Below are positions 1 to 9,136 of a DNA stretch of 64,000 bases, piece by piece. Source of the DNA: Salinimonas chungwhensis DSM 16280 (GTDB lineage Bacteria > Pseudomonadota > Gammaproteobacteria > Enterobacterales > Alteromonadaceae). Under the pieces are notes generated by a model that had not been told where the DNA came from, made no database searches, and saw only the letters and a program-made list of their open reading frames with translations. The stretch covers positions 62,001 to 126,000 of the forward strand of contig NZ_KB899387.1 in assembly GCF_000378185.1 (NCBI RefSeq), given 5' to 3'. How positions within the stretch are numbered: position 1 is the first letter of the stretch; each line of letters opens with the position of its first letter. Made by a program: the position numbers and the translations under genes.

Positions 1-1161
1 CGTAGTCAGGCCGAGTGTGCTGAACTGACTGAGCTAGTCCCTTCTGTGACCGAGATCACCGGAAACCTGGTGATGCCCGGTTTTACCGCGCCAAAGCTGT
101 TATGGGTTAAAAAACATGAGCCGGAAATCTTCAACCGTATCGATAAGGTGCTGTTGCCTAAAGATTATCTGCGCTACCGCCTGAGTGGCGATTATGCCAG
201 TGACATGTCTGATTCGGCCGGTACTATCTGGCTGGATGTCGGTAAACGAGACTGGGATGATGCACTACTTGAAGCCTCCGGCCTGACTCGGGACAAAATG
301 CCTGCATTATATGAAGGTAGCCAGGTGACCGGAACAGTGTCGCCCTCGCTGTGTAAACGTTGGGGCATGCGCGAAGTGGCGCTGGTTGCCGGCGCGGGTG
401 ACAACGCCGCCGGTGCCATAGGGTGCGGTATAATTAACCCTGGTCAGGCGATGCTGTCGTTGGGAACTTCCGGGGTTTATTTTGCGGTTACCCGTGAATT
501 TCGCAGTAATGCGGAATCCGCCGTCCACAGTTTTTGTCATGCCCTGCCGGATCGCTGGCATCTGATGTCAGTCATGCTAAGTGCCGCCAGTTGTTTACAG
601 TGGTATGCCGCTAATGCCGGTTATCAGGACGTGGCCGAACTGACCGCCGATGTTGAGCAAAACACCGGCATTGATGATGCTGCCACGCCTTACTTTCTGC
701 CGTATCTGACCGGTGAACGCACCCCTCACAATAACCCGGCAGCCAAAAGCATGTTTTTCGGTATTACATCTGCGACCACCCGGGCGCATATGGCCCGCGC
801 AGTGATGGAAGGTGTGTCCATGGCGCTCGCCGATGGTATTGATGCAGTCCACGGCTGTGGCGTGCAGGCCGACGGCATCAGCCTCATTGGTGGCGGCGTG
901 CGCAGCAGTTACTGGTGCCAGATGCTGGCCAACGTTAGCGGACTTGCCATGAATCTGCGTCAAAGTGGCGACGTGGGCCCGGCACTGGGCGCAGCCAGAC
1001 TGGCCCAGATGGCCATGAACCCGGACATCAAGCCGTCTTATATCTGCCCGTTTCCTAAGCTGGTAAAAACCTTTGAGCCTGACAATTCACATTTTGATGT
1101 CTACCTGAAACGTCGTCAAAAGTTCCGCGAATTATATTTCGCTGTGGAATCCCATTTCTAA
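1..1161 (+). CDS. xylB: Xylulokinase, 5'-truncated by the window edge
   Basis: Phosphorylates D-xylulose to xylulose-5-phosphate, the step after xylose isomerase, in the cytoplasm. The reading frame is open from base 1, so the true start and the N-terminal quarter lie outside the window; the GTG at 46 is only an internal codon. The visible part follows E. coli XylB closely: ITGNLVMPGFTAPKLLWV, the KVLLPKDYLR stretch, ASDMSDSAGT (carrying the catalytic-type Asp of FGGY kinases), AGAGDNAAGA, LSLGTSGVYFA, PYLTGERTPHNNP and the C-terminal LIGGGVRSSYW ATP-binding segment. It ends 115 bases before xylA, in the usual xylBA pairing. The FGGY family is certain and the XylB assignment is supported by both sequence and neighbour. 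Confidence 0.96.
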   Translation, partial: RSQAECAELTELVPSVTEITGNLVMPGFTAPKLLWVKKHEPEIFNRIDKVLLPKDYLRYRLSGDYASDMSDSAGTIWLDVGKRDWDDALLEASGLTRDKMPALYEGSQVTGTVSPSLCKRWGMREVALVAGAGDNAAGAIGCGIINPGQAMLSLGTSGVYFAVTREFRSNAESAVHSFCHALPDRWHLMSVMLSAASCLQWYAANAGYQDVAELTADVEQNTGIDDAATPYFLPYLTGERTPHNNPAAKSMFFGITSATTRAHMARAVMEGVSMALADGIDAVHGCGVQADGISLIGGGVRSSYWCQMLANVSGLAMNLRQSGDVGPALGAARLAQMAMNPDIKPSYICPFPKLVKTFEPDNSHFDVYLKRRQKFRELYFAVESHF

Positions 1162-1218
1162 AGCCAACTAAAAAACACAAAACAACATCAAATTTACATA
1201 ATTGTTGTGGTGCATGGG

Positions 1219-1229
1219 ATGGTTACCAT
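1219..1229. promoter_or_regulatory. Possible repressor half-site upstream of xylA
   Basis: ATGGTTACCAT forms 5-base inverted arms around a central T, 48 bases before the xylA start. LacI-type sugar regulators bind short palindromes of this style, so it could be a xylose-operator element. The arms are short and there is no regulator gene in view, so this is a weak call. The 16 bases from 1223 closely match a stretch upstream of the TonB-dependent receptor gene (9014-9029). Confidence 0.25.
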
Positions 1230-1276
1230 TAATCAACAAACTTTATGCTCGCCACAAACTCATTAAGGAGTGACTC

Positions 1277-2596
1277 ATGGCAAATTATTTTAGCGACATT
1301 GCGCCTATTGAATTCGAAGGGCCGGACTCTACCAACCCTCTGGCGTTTAAACATTACAACGCAAAGGAAAAAATTCTGGGCAAAACGATGGAAGAACATC
1401 TGCGTTTTGCCAGCTGTTACTGGCATAATTTCTGTTGGGATGGCGCTGACGTTTTTGGTGGCCCTACGTTTAATCGTCCCTGGTTACAGCCAGGTGATGC
1501 CATGGAGCGGGCTAAACAAAAAGCGGATGTCGCGTTCGACTTCTTCGCCAAGCTCGGTGCGCCCTACTACTGCTTCCACGATGTGGATGTAGCGCCTGAA
1601 GGTGACTCGGTAAAAGATTACGTCAATAATTTTGCCAAAATGACGGACGTGCTGGCGGCCAAGCAGGAAGAAACCGGCATGAAGCTCCTTTGGGGCACAG
1701 CCAACGTGTTCAGTAATCCGCGCTATATGTCGGGTGCATCCACGAATCCGGATCCGGAAATCTTTGCTCGCGCGGCGACCCAGGTCTTTCATGCAATGAA
1801 TGCAACCAAAAAACTGGGCGGCGCTAATTATGTATTATGGGGCGGCCGTGAAGGTTATGAAACACTGCTAAATACCGATCTTAAACGTGAGCGTAACAAT
1901 TTGGGTCGCTTCATGAATATGGTCGTAGAGCATAAGCATAAAATTGGTTTTGACGGTTTGCTGCTTATTGAGCCGAAGCCGCAGGAGCCAACTAAGCATC
2001 AGTATGACTACGATACAGCCACTGTGTATGGGTTTTTGAAAGAATTCGGTCTGGAAAAAGAATTTGCGGTTAATATCGAGGCAAACCATGCAACCTTGTC
2101 GGGCCATTCCTTCCATCATGAAATCGCCACCGCTTTTGCGCTGGGCATTTTTGGTTCTATTGATGCCAACCGGGGCGACGCGCAACTGGGCTGGGATACT
2201 GATCAGTTCCCTAACAGCGTAGAAGAAATGACCCTTATCTGTTACGAAATCCTCAAAAATGGCGGCTATACGTCAGGTGGCTTTAATTTTGACACCAAGC
2301 TGCGTCGTCAGAGCATTGATCCGGCTGACCTGTTCCACGGCCATATTGGCGGCATGGATACCTGCGCACTAGGTTTGAAGAAAGCTGCAGCAATGATTGA
2401 GAACGACTTTATGGATAGTGTTAAAACCAAACGTTATCAGGGCTGGGAGTCTGACTTTGGTAAGAAAATTGCCGATGGCAACTTCAGTCTTGAGGCACTG
2501 GCCAGTCATACCGAGCAAAATAACCTGGATCCTAAACATGTATCAGGCCAGCAGGAAATGCTGGAAAATATGGTTAATCAGGTCATCTTCAAATAA
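1277..2596 (+). CDS. xylA: Xylose isomerase
   Basis: Interconverts D-xylose and D-xylulose in the cytoplasm, using divalent metals. The 439 residues match the 440-residue E. coli-type (class II) enzyme almost in full. Catalytic His101 and Asp104 sit in FHDVDVAP. The metal-binding region is visible in [33 protein letters not shown] and [11 protein letters not shown]. The ATG has a strong AAGGAG ribosome site 7 bases upstream (1265-1270). xylB lies just upstream on the same strand, and a clear terminator follows the stop, so xylB-xylA likely form the end of one transcription unit. Confidence 0.98.
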   Translation: MANYFSDIAPIEFEGPDSTNPLAFKHYNAKEKILGKTMEEHLRFASCYWHNFCWDGADVFGGPTFNRPWLQPGDAMERAKQKADVAFDFFAKLGAPYYCFHDVDVAPEGDSVKDYVNNFAKMTDVLAAKQEETGMKLLWGTANVFSNPRYMSGASTNPDPEIFARAATQVFHAMNATKKLGGANYVLWGGREGYETLLNTDLKRERNNLGRFMNMVVEHKHKIGFDGLLLIEPKPQEPTKHQYDYDTATVYGFLKEFGLEKEFAVNIEANHATLSGHSFHHEIATAFALGIFGSIDANRGDAQLGWDTDQFPNSVEEMTLICYEILKNGGYTSGGFNFDTKLRRQSIDPADLFHGHIGGMDTCALGLKKAAAMIENDFMDSVKTKRYQGWESDFGKKIADGNFSLEALASHTEQNNLDPKHVSGQQEMLENMVNQVIFK

Positions 2597-2612
2597 CTTT
2601 AACCACTCGAAC

Positions 2613-2640
2613 AAGGTGCAGCGCTTGCTGCACCTTTTTG
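2613..2640 (+). terminator. Intrinsic terminator after xylA
   Basis: A perfect 10-bp stem (2613-2622 with 2627-2636) closes a 4-base loop and runs into a T-rich tract. It separates xylA from the esterase gene that begins 19 bases further on. Confidence 0.85.
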
Positions 2641-2658
2641 TTTTGCGGAGTTTAACGC

Positions 2659-4596
2659 ATGCGCGTGGCTATCTTTTTGTTTTCCATGGTGTCACTGACA
2701 GCATGGGGCGACACTCACTTCCACCCCCTATTTAGCGATAACGCATTACTGCAGCGCAACACAACAGTGCCGGTTACGGTATTTAGTGATACAGCACAAT
2801 CACTCAGCTTAAGCCTCGATGGTAAATCTCTTGGCAGCGAGCAGGTTATCGATGGTCGCTGGACCTATTCTTTGCCAGCACAACAAGCTGGTGGCCCCCA
2901 TACCCTGACGGTCACTGGCGACAACGTATCGCTTAGCATTCAGAATATCTATTTTGGGGATGTTTACCTGGTGTCCGGGCAGTCAAATATGGAACTGACC
3001 ATGGCGCGGGTAGAAGAAGCTTATCCGACTGATGTAGAACAGGCGAATTATCCGCTGATACGTGAATTTACCGTGCCAGACACCTATGATTTTAATACGC
3101 CTTTAGCAGCGCCAGCGGCGGCTCAGTGGAAAACCGCACAGACCGAAGATATTCTGACACTGTCAGCTATTGCGCATTATTTCGCCCGTCATATTTATCG
3201 TTATGAAGGGGTACCAGTCGGCATTATCAATGCTTCTCTAGGCGGTTCTCCGATAGAGGCCTGGATGGCCCCACAACTGCTTGCTGATTATCCGCAATAC
3301 CTTCGCGACGCTGCGCCTTTTAAAGAATCGACGTTTATCGAACAAACCCGCCAGAATGATCAGGTTGCAGCCGATGACTGGTACGGCAAATTAACTCGCC
3401 AGGATGAGGGCTTAACCGAGCCTTACTGGTATTCACCTGAGTTCGATAGCGCAGACTGGCAGACCTTCACCGTGCCGGGTACGCCGGATTTTGCCAAAGA
3501 AGGCTTCACGGGTAGCTGGTGGGCAAGAAAAACCGTAAACCTGAATGTCATTCCGCAAGGCTCTGTTTTTCTGCGCCTGGGGCGGATCAGAGATGCAGAT
3601 GAGGTCTGGATTAACGGCGTCCGGGTGGGCAACACCACCTACCATTATCCGCCGCGCCGTTATCCGGTGCCGGATAACGTTCTTAAAAAAGGTGAAAACA
3701 CCATCGCCGTGAGAATTACGGCAAATAATCTGCGCACCGAGTTTTTCCCAGACAAAGCGTATTTTATCGGCACGTCGCAGCAGCGCATCTCCCTGGCGGG
3801 TGACTGGCAGGCAAAACCAGCGGTACAGGTGAATGAGCCTGCGCCGGAGCAGACATTCATTCGCTGGAAGCCTACTGGTTTGTACAATGCCATGATTGCC
3901 CCGCTTACTCATTACCCGCTATCCGGGGTTATCTGGTATCAGGGTGAATCCAATACTGACTCGCCGGCTGACTACAGCGACAAGCTGATTGCCATGATGA
4001 ATCACTGGCGCAGCAAATGGCAACTGCCGGAGTTACCCTTTTTTATTGTGCAGCTGGCAAATTACATGGCGCCCCAAACAGCACCTGAAGAAAGTAACTG
4101 GGCTCAACTGCGCGCGGAGCAGGCACAGGCAGCGCAAAGTCCTAATGCTCATCTGGTAAGTATAATCGATGCCGGGGAGTACAACGATATTCATCCGGTC
4201 AACAAGCGCATCGTCGGCAACCGTCTGGCCAGTCAGGCCCGCCGGGCGATTTATGGCCGTGATGTAAATGCTCAGGGCCCGCAGGTTACAGATGTCAGCG
4301 TTGACGGCGAGCGTGTGACACTGACAATCACCGATCCGCAGGGGCTTCGGGTAACCGCCGGCGACGGGTCAGGGTTTACCCTGGCAGGTGAAGATGGCCA
4401 CTTTTACTGGGCTAATGTTTCACACAAAGAGGATACGTTTACTTTGTCCCATCCCAGGGTGTCCAACCCCGTTAGGATCCGTTATGCCTGGGCGAACAAC
4501 CCGGTTTATAGTATTACCGACAGCCAGGGCTGGCCCCTTGCGCCGTTCGAATATAAGTTAAATCAAGCTGGTAAGGATGCACCGACGAATGAATAA
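2659..4596 (+). CDS. Secreted SGNH acetylesterase (sialate O-acetylesterase-like; CE20-type candidate)
   Basis: Probably removes O-acetyl groups from a plant glycan in the periplasm or outside the cell. Residues 1-18 form a signal peptide (MRVAIFLFSMVSLTAWG). The SGNH hydrolase signatures are split along the chain: GQSNME with Ser109, GVIWYQGESNT in the middle, and DIHPVN with Asp510 and His512. A galactose-binding-like segment (about residues 235-350, with FTGSWWARKTV and WINGVRVGN) interrupts the hydrolase domain. That two-module layout at about 645 residues is the one described for CE20 xyloglucan acetylesterases of Xanthomonas. A GGAG ribosome site lies about 8 bases before the ATG. Its neighbours are GH9 and GH3 enzymes and xylose genes, so xyloglucan or xylan is the likely substrate; true sialate cleavage is unlikely here. 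The family call is firm, the substrate is inference. Confidence 0.85.
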   Translation: MRVAIFLFSMVSLTAWGDTHFHPLFSDNALLQRNTTVPVTVFSDTAQSLSLSLDGKSLGSEQVIDGRWTYSLPAQQAGGPHTLTVTGDNVSLSIQNIYFGDVYLVSGQSNMELTMARVEEAYPTDVEQANYPLIREFTVPDTYDFNTPLAAPAAAQWKTAQTEDILTLSAIAHYFARHIYRYEGVPVGIINASLGGSPIEAWMAPQLLADYPQYLRDAAPFKESTFIEQTRQNDQVAADDWYGKLTRQDEGLTEPYWYSPEFDSADWQTFTVPGTPDFAKEGFTGSWWARKTVNLNVIPQGSVFLRLGRIRDADEVWINGVRVGNTTYHYPPRRYPVPDNVLKKGENTIAVRITANNLRTEFFPDKAYFIGTSQQRISLAGDWQAKPAVQVNEPAPEQTFIRWKPTGLYNAMIAPLTHYPLSGVIWYQGESNTDSPADYSDKLIAMMNHWRSKWQLPELPFFIVQLANYMAPQTAPEESNWAQLRAEQAQAAQSPNAHLVSIIDAGEYNDIHPVNKRIVGNRLASQARRAIYGRDVNAQGPQVTDVSVDGERVTLTITDPQGLRVTAGDGSGFTLAGEDGHFYWANVSHKEDTFTLSHPRVSNPVRIRYAWANNPVYSITDSQGWPLAPFEYKLNQAGKDAPTNE

Positions 4597-6277
4597 AAAA
4601 CGCATTTTGTTTATGCTCACCGGGCTTATTGTTGTCACGGCTGTTATTGCGCTGTTTCTCGCGCCATGGTTCAAGTCTGCTGATCCTTCCCGCAGTGTGT
4701 TCATCAATCAATGGGGTTTTCTGCCTCACCAGAATAAAATCGCCGTTCTTTTTGCTGACAGCACAAAGCCATTTACGGTCACAGAGCTTAAGACCAATCA
4801 ACCGGTGATGAAAAGCAAAACCACGCCCACTGAGACCTGGGCACTGGCGGGCCAGCCGGTCTCCCGGGCGGACTTAACTGGCGTTACTGAACCCGGCGAA
4901 TACCGGCTTAATATAAAGGGCGCTGAACCGGTGTTCTTTTCAATCAGCACAAATCCTTATGGCGCATTACATGATGCCGCTATCAAAGCATTTTATTATG
5001 CCCGGGCCGGGCTGGCACTTGATCCGGCCTTCGCCGGCAAGTGGCACCGTTCAGCCGGCCATGCGGACACCTCGGTCCAGCGCATCAATTCAACATCGGG
5101 CAACACCACCGCTCACCGGAAAGGCTGGTATGATGCAGGCGATTACAACAAATACATGGTCAATTCAGGCATCACCACCTATACCCTGATGCGCGCCTAT
5201 CTCGACCACCCTGATTTTTATACAAACAGGTACTGGAATATTCCTGAGTCTATGAATGAGCGCCCCGATATTCTGGATGAGATAATGTGGAACCTGGACT
5301 GGATGGTTAGCATGCAGGATACCGACGGCGGTGTGTATCATAAGCTGACCACCCTCAATTTTGCCGGGCCTGTTATGCCTGATGCAGCCGTTGCGCAGCG
5401 TTACACCACAGCCAAAAGTACCGCAGCCACACTGAACTTTGCCGCTGTCATGGCGGTGGCAGCACGGCTGTTTGAAGAACAGTCAGAGATGTACCTGGAG
5501 CGAGCCTCTCGGGCTCTGGCATGGGCGCAGGACAATCCGCAGCAATATTACCGCAATGAAGAGCGCGTGAGTACCGGTGAATATGGTGATACAGCGCTAA
5601 CCGATGAACATAACTGGGCTAACATTGAGTACGCTATCAGCTCACAGAACCAAGCTATGCTTGTACGCAGCATAAAGCAGCTGGCTGATGTATCAGTTCC
5701 CTCATGGGCCAGTACCACCGGTCTGAGTTATCTTTCTTTGCTACGGGATGCCAGGGCATTGCTGCCGGCCTCTGCCTACGAGAAACTAAAGCGCGCTTTT
5801 TCAGGCCACGCCGATCAACTTGTAACAATCCAGCAGAACAATGCATTTCGGATACCGGCAATCGCTGATGACTTTGTCTGGGGCAGTAATGCTGTAATGA
5901 TGAATAAGGCCATGCTTTTAGAGGTTGCCTGGTCGCTGGATAACCAACGCGCGTACCGCGACGCATCGCTGGCGCTGGTAGACTATATAAGCGGCAGGAA
6001 CCCCACCGGTTATAGTTTTGTAACAGGTTTTGGCAAACAGTCACCCCGTTTTATTCATCATCGCCCCTCAGAAGCTGATGGTATAGCAGACCCGGTGCCC
6101 GGGTGGCTGGCAGGCGGCCCGCAAAACGGCCATCAGGACAATTGTCAGTATCCCTCAGATTTGCCTGCACTGTCTTATCTCGATGCCTGGTGCAGTTATT
6201 CTACCAATGAAGTCGCCATCAACTGGAACGCACCACTGGTTTACGTACTGGGCAGTATTGTCGCGGATCCCTTATGA
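4589..6277 (+). CDS. Membrane-anchored GH9 glucanase with N-terminal CelD_N-type domain
   Basis: Hydrolyses beta-1,4-glucan or its oligosaccharides at the cell envelope. One N-terminal hydrophobic segment (RILFMLTGLIVVTAVIALFL) with no clear cleavage site suggests an inner-membrane or lipid-independent anchor. An Ig-like CelD_N domain (FINQWGFLPHQNKIAV onward) precedes the GH9 (alpha/alpha)6 barrel. GH9 signatures are GWYDAGDYNKY, whose two Asp are the base residues, then DILDEIMWNLDWM, SGRNPTGYSFVTG, and the acid Glu in TNEVAINWN 21 residues from the end. An in-frame ATG at 4577 lies inside the esterase gene, but the TAAGGA at 4572-4577 better serves the ATG at 4589, so I use 4589. The gene overlaps the esterase stop, which implies translational coupling. 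The GH9 assignment is secure, while the exact preference (cellodextrin, xyloglucan or mixed-linkage glucan) is open. Confidence 0.9.
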   Translation: MNKKRILFMLTGLIVVTAVIALFLAPWFKSADPSRSVFINQWGFLPHQNKIAVLFADSTKPFTVTELKTNQPVMKSKTTPTETWALAGQPVSRADLTGVTEPGEYRLNIKGAEPVFFSISTNPYGALHDAAIKAFYYARAGLALDPAFAGKWHRSAGHADTSVQRINSTSGNTTAHRKGWYDAGDYNKYMVNSGITTYTLMRAYLDHPDFYTNRYWNIPESMNERPDILDEIMWNLDWMVSMQDTDGGVYHKLTTLNFAGPVMPDAAVAQRYTTAKSTAATLNFAAVMAVAARLFEEQSEMYLERASRALAWAQDNPQQYYRNEERVSTGEYGDTALTDEHNWANIEYAISSQNQAMLVRSIKQLADVSVPSWASTTGLSYLSLLRDARALLPASAYEKLKRAFSGHADQLVTIQQNNAFRIPAIADDFVWGSNAVMMNKAMLLEVAWSLDNQRAYRDASLALVDYISGRNPTGYSFVTGFGKQSPRFIHHRPSEADGIADPVPGWLAGGPQNGHQDNCQYPSDLPALSYLDAWCSYSTNEVAINWNAPLVYVLGSIVADPL

Positions 6278-6386
6278 CCATGGGTTACGAATTCTGGTTA
6301 TCTGGTTGAGTTTTTTGCGGTTAGTCTTTACCCCACGTGTCCGTTCTGTGAACTTTTAATAAATTATTAACAAACGGACTTTCGGT

Positions 6387-8897
6387 GTGAAACATCAACC
6401 AGCCATTCTTTCTATGCTTGCCCTGGCAATCGCCGGGTGTGGGCCCACTGTAAACAACCCGCAGTCATCGCAGATGAACGAACCGACAATCAACCCGGAC
6501 AACTGGCCAAAACAGGCATCGCCATTACGTCATGACCCTGATATTTCCCGCCAGGTGGATGCACTGCTTAAGCAAATGACGCTGGAAGAAAAAGTGGGCC
6601 AGGTTATTCAGGCAGATATTGCCTCTGTAACCCCTGAAGAGGTTAAAAAATATAACCTGGGCTCGATTTTAAATGGCGGCAACAGTGCCCCTGGTAACGA
6701 CAATCGCACTGCGCCAGAGAACTGGCTGGCCCTGGCTGATGCTATGTGGACAGCCTCCACCGACAAGTCTGATGGCAGTGTCGGGATACCGCTGATGTGG
6801 GGGGTGGACGCAGTACACGGTCATAACAACATTGTTGGCGCAACGTTGTTTCCCCATAATATTGGCCTGGGGGCAGCTGATGATGAAGACCTGATGACCC
6901 GTATTGGTGAAATCACCGCGCGGGAGATCCGGGTGACCGGTAACGACTGGACATTTGCGCCCACCGTTGCGGTGGCGCAGGATGATCGCTGGGGCCGCAC
7001 ATTTGAAAGTTATTCCGAAAACCCCGATATCGTTGCGCGCTATTCCAGGGCGCTGGTGACGGGTCTGCAAGGCAAGGTTAATTCAGACTCATTTTTAGAT
7101 AATGACCATGTCATTGCCACCGTTAAACACTTTGTTGGCGACGGCAGTACGGTGGGCGGCAAAGATCAGGGAGATAGCCGGGTCTCTGAAGCAGAACTAC
7201 GAGATATTCATGCTGCAGGTTATCCCCCCGCTATTCAGGCCGGCGTGCAAGTCGCTATGGCCTCGTACAACAGCTGGCACGGCACCAAAATGCATGGTTT
7301 TAAAGCCATGCTCAATGATGTGCTGGTAGGCCGAATGGGATTTGACGGTTTTGTGGTTGGCGATTGGAATGGGCATGGCCAGGTTGCAGGCTGCGAACCA
7401 ACCTCTTGTCCGCAGGCGTTTAATGCCGGGCTGGATATGTTTATGGCACCCGATAGCTGGAAAGCCCTGTATCACAATACTCTTTCCCAGGTGCAGGATG
7501 GCACGATTTCCATGGCGCGGCTGGATGAAGCGGTAAGCCGTATTCTGCGGGTTAAGGCTCGGGCCGGAATTCTGGACTCCAGCCTGCCGTCTGAGCGCCC
7601 CCACGCCGGAAATTATGATCTGCTTAGTGCGCCAGAGCATCGGGCTGTGGCCCGTCAGGCGGTCAGACAATCACTGGTGCTGCTCAAAAATAATAACCAG
7701 GTGCTGCCGGTTTCCCCCGCCAGCACGATTTTAGTCGCCGGAGAAGCGGCAGATAATATCGGACAGGCAGCCGGCGGCTGGACCCTAAGCTGGCAGGGCA
7801 CTGGCAATACCAATCGCGACTTTCCCAATGGCCAGTCCATTCTGGCAGGTTTGCAGGCACAGGTTAAACAAGCCGGCGGAACAGTGGAGTATCAGCCAGA
7901 CGGCAGCTATTCTACTCAACCGGATGTCGCAATCGTGGTTTTTGGCGAGCAGCCCTATGCCGAGTTTCAGGGGGACAGGTCGCACCTTGACTACCCGGAC
8001 ACCACTGCCCTTGAGCTTTTAAAATCTTTACAAAACGAAGGCATTCCAACGGTTTCTGTGTTCTTGTCGGGCCGGCCCATGTGGGTCAACCCGGAAATCA
8101 ATGCCTCGGATGCCTTTGTTGCGGCCTGGCTACCAGGTACGGAAGGCGGCGGCATTGCAGATGTTGTACTCAGTAAAGCCGATGACACAACCCAGCATGA
8201 TTTTACCGGCAAACTTAGCTTTGCCTGGCCAGCCACGCCCCATGTCGACCAGTCTGACAGCTCAGATGACACTGCGGCGATTTTATTCCCGCTGGGGTAC
8301 GGACTCACCTACCAGTCGCCAAAAACCATCAACAACCTTGACGAAACGCAGGCGGTGAACTCCAATCAGGATGCCACGCAACAATTTTTGATGGCGGGAG
8401 ACCCTGTGACCCCCTGGCAATTAGCCTTAACCGACGACGCTGGCACACAGGCCGCATTTCCGCCGCAATCTGCCAGCCCGGCCGATGCGCTAACCGCTGT
8501 CGCGGCCGATGACCAGGCCCAGGAAGATACTGTCATTTTCACCTGGCAGAGCAAGGCCACCGTCGGGATTAGCGGTGAGACGGTGGATATCAGTCGCCAG
8601 AGTAACGGCGACATGGCTGTGTCATTTGAGTATAAGGTACTAAAACCTGCCGCAGGGACTGTGCAACTGGGTATGCAAAGTAAAAATGAAAAACCACATT
8701 TCATTGATGTGACCGACGCCTTTCGTCAAACCGGCGACTGGCAAAGTCATCTGATCAAGCTGAGTTGCTTCTCCGGTCCAGTGGATATGAGTCAGCTCAC
8801 TCACCCGGTGTTAATCAAAAGTGAAGATGCGCTGGCTATTCAGGTAAAAGCAATAAAAGTGGTTTCAAATCAGGGTGAGGCATCCTGTAAGTTATAA
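6387..8897 (+). CDS. GH3 beta-glucosidase lipoprotein (ExoP-type)
   Basis: Releases terminal glucose from beta-linked oligosaccharides, most likely in the periplasm. The GTG start gives a lipoprotein signal with lipobox AIAGC (Cys18). The GH3 N-terminal barrel carries MTLEEKVGQV, GVDAVHGHNN, VKHFVGDG and GFDGFVVGDW, where Asp326 is the catalytic nucleophile. The second domain follows with RQSLVLLKNN and GLTYQSP. Beyond about residue 650 there is an extra C-terminal beta-rich region as in Pseudoalteromonas ExoP (1,3/1,4-beta-glucan exohydrolase), which explains the 836-residue length. The 109-base gap after GH9 shows no strong terminator, so the gene may belong to the same transcript. The family is certain, linkage preference is not. 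Confidence 0.93.
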   Translation: MKHQPAILSMLALAIAGCGPTVNNPQSSQMNEPTINPDNWPKQASPLRHDPDISRQVDALLKQMTLEEKVGQVIQADIASVTPEEVKKYNLGSILNGGNSAPGNDNRTAPENWLALADAMWTASTDKSDGSVGIPLMWGVDAVHGHNNIVGATLFPHNIGLGAADDEDLMTRIGEITAREIRVTGNDWTFAPTVAVAQDDRWGRTFESYSENPDIVARYSRALVTGLQGKVNSDSFLDNDHVIATVKHFVGDGSTVGGKDQGDSRVSEAELRDIHAAGYPPAIQAGVQVAMASYNSWHGTKMHGFKAMLNDVLVGRMGFDGFVVGDWNGHGQVAGCEPTSCPQAFNAGLDMFMAPDSWKALYHNTLSQVQDGTISMARLDEAVSRILRVKARAGILDSSLPSERPHAGNYDLLSAPEHRAVARQAVRQSLVLLKNNNQVLPVSPASTILVAGEAADNIGQAAGGWTLSWQGTGNTNRDFPNGQSILAGLQAQVKQAGGTVEYQPDGSYSTQPDVAIVVFGEQPYAEFQGDRSHLDYPDTTALELLKSLQNEGIPTVSVFLSGRPMWVNPEINASDAFVAAWLPGTEGGGIADVVLSKADDTTQHDFTGKLSFAWPATPHVDQSDSSDDTAAILFPLGYGLTYQSPKTINNLDETQAVNSNQDATQQFLMAGDPVTPWQLALTDDAGTQAAFPPQSASPADALTAVAADDQAQEDTVIFTWQSKATVGISGETVDISRQSNGDMAVSFEYKVLKPAAGTVQLGMQSKNEKPHFIDVTDAFRQTGDWQSHLIKLSCFSGPVDMSQLTHPVLIKSEDALAIQVKAIKVVSNQGEASCKL

Positions 8898-8920
8898 CAA
8901 TTTGGTCAGCCAGTAGTGTT

Positions 8921-8941
8921 TGTCGGGCCCTCGGCCCGGCA
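8921..8941 (+). terminator. GC-rich hairpin after the GH3 gene
   Basis: Stem 8921-8929 pairs with 8933-8941 (core CGGGCC/GGCCCG, one G-T pair) around a 3-base loop. The following stretch is only moderately T-rich (ATTTATTTA), so termination may be partial. The remaining bases to 9124 form the leader of the receptor gene. Confidence 0.5.
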
Positions 8942-9136
8942 TTTATTTACCCACCACGTAATTTATCGACACCCTGTTGTGAAAAAAGATAATAGCTTGC
9001 TAGCACTAGCTTATTACCATTCATTAACAGTCTGTTTACTCTTCACAGGAAGTTAATTTGCCGTCTCGACCAGGAATGTCGGAGATTGACGCAGGTTGTA
9101 GTAAGCAAGTCATAGGGAAAAGAAATGGGGACACAC

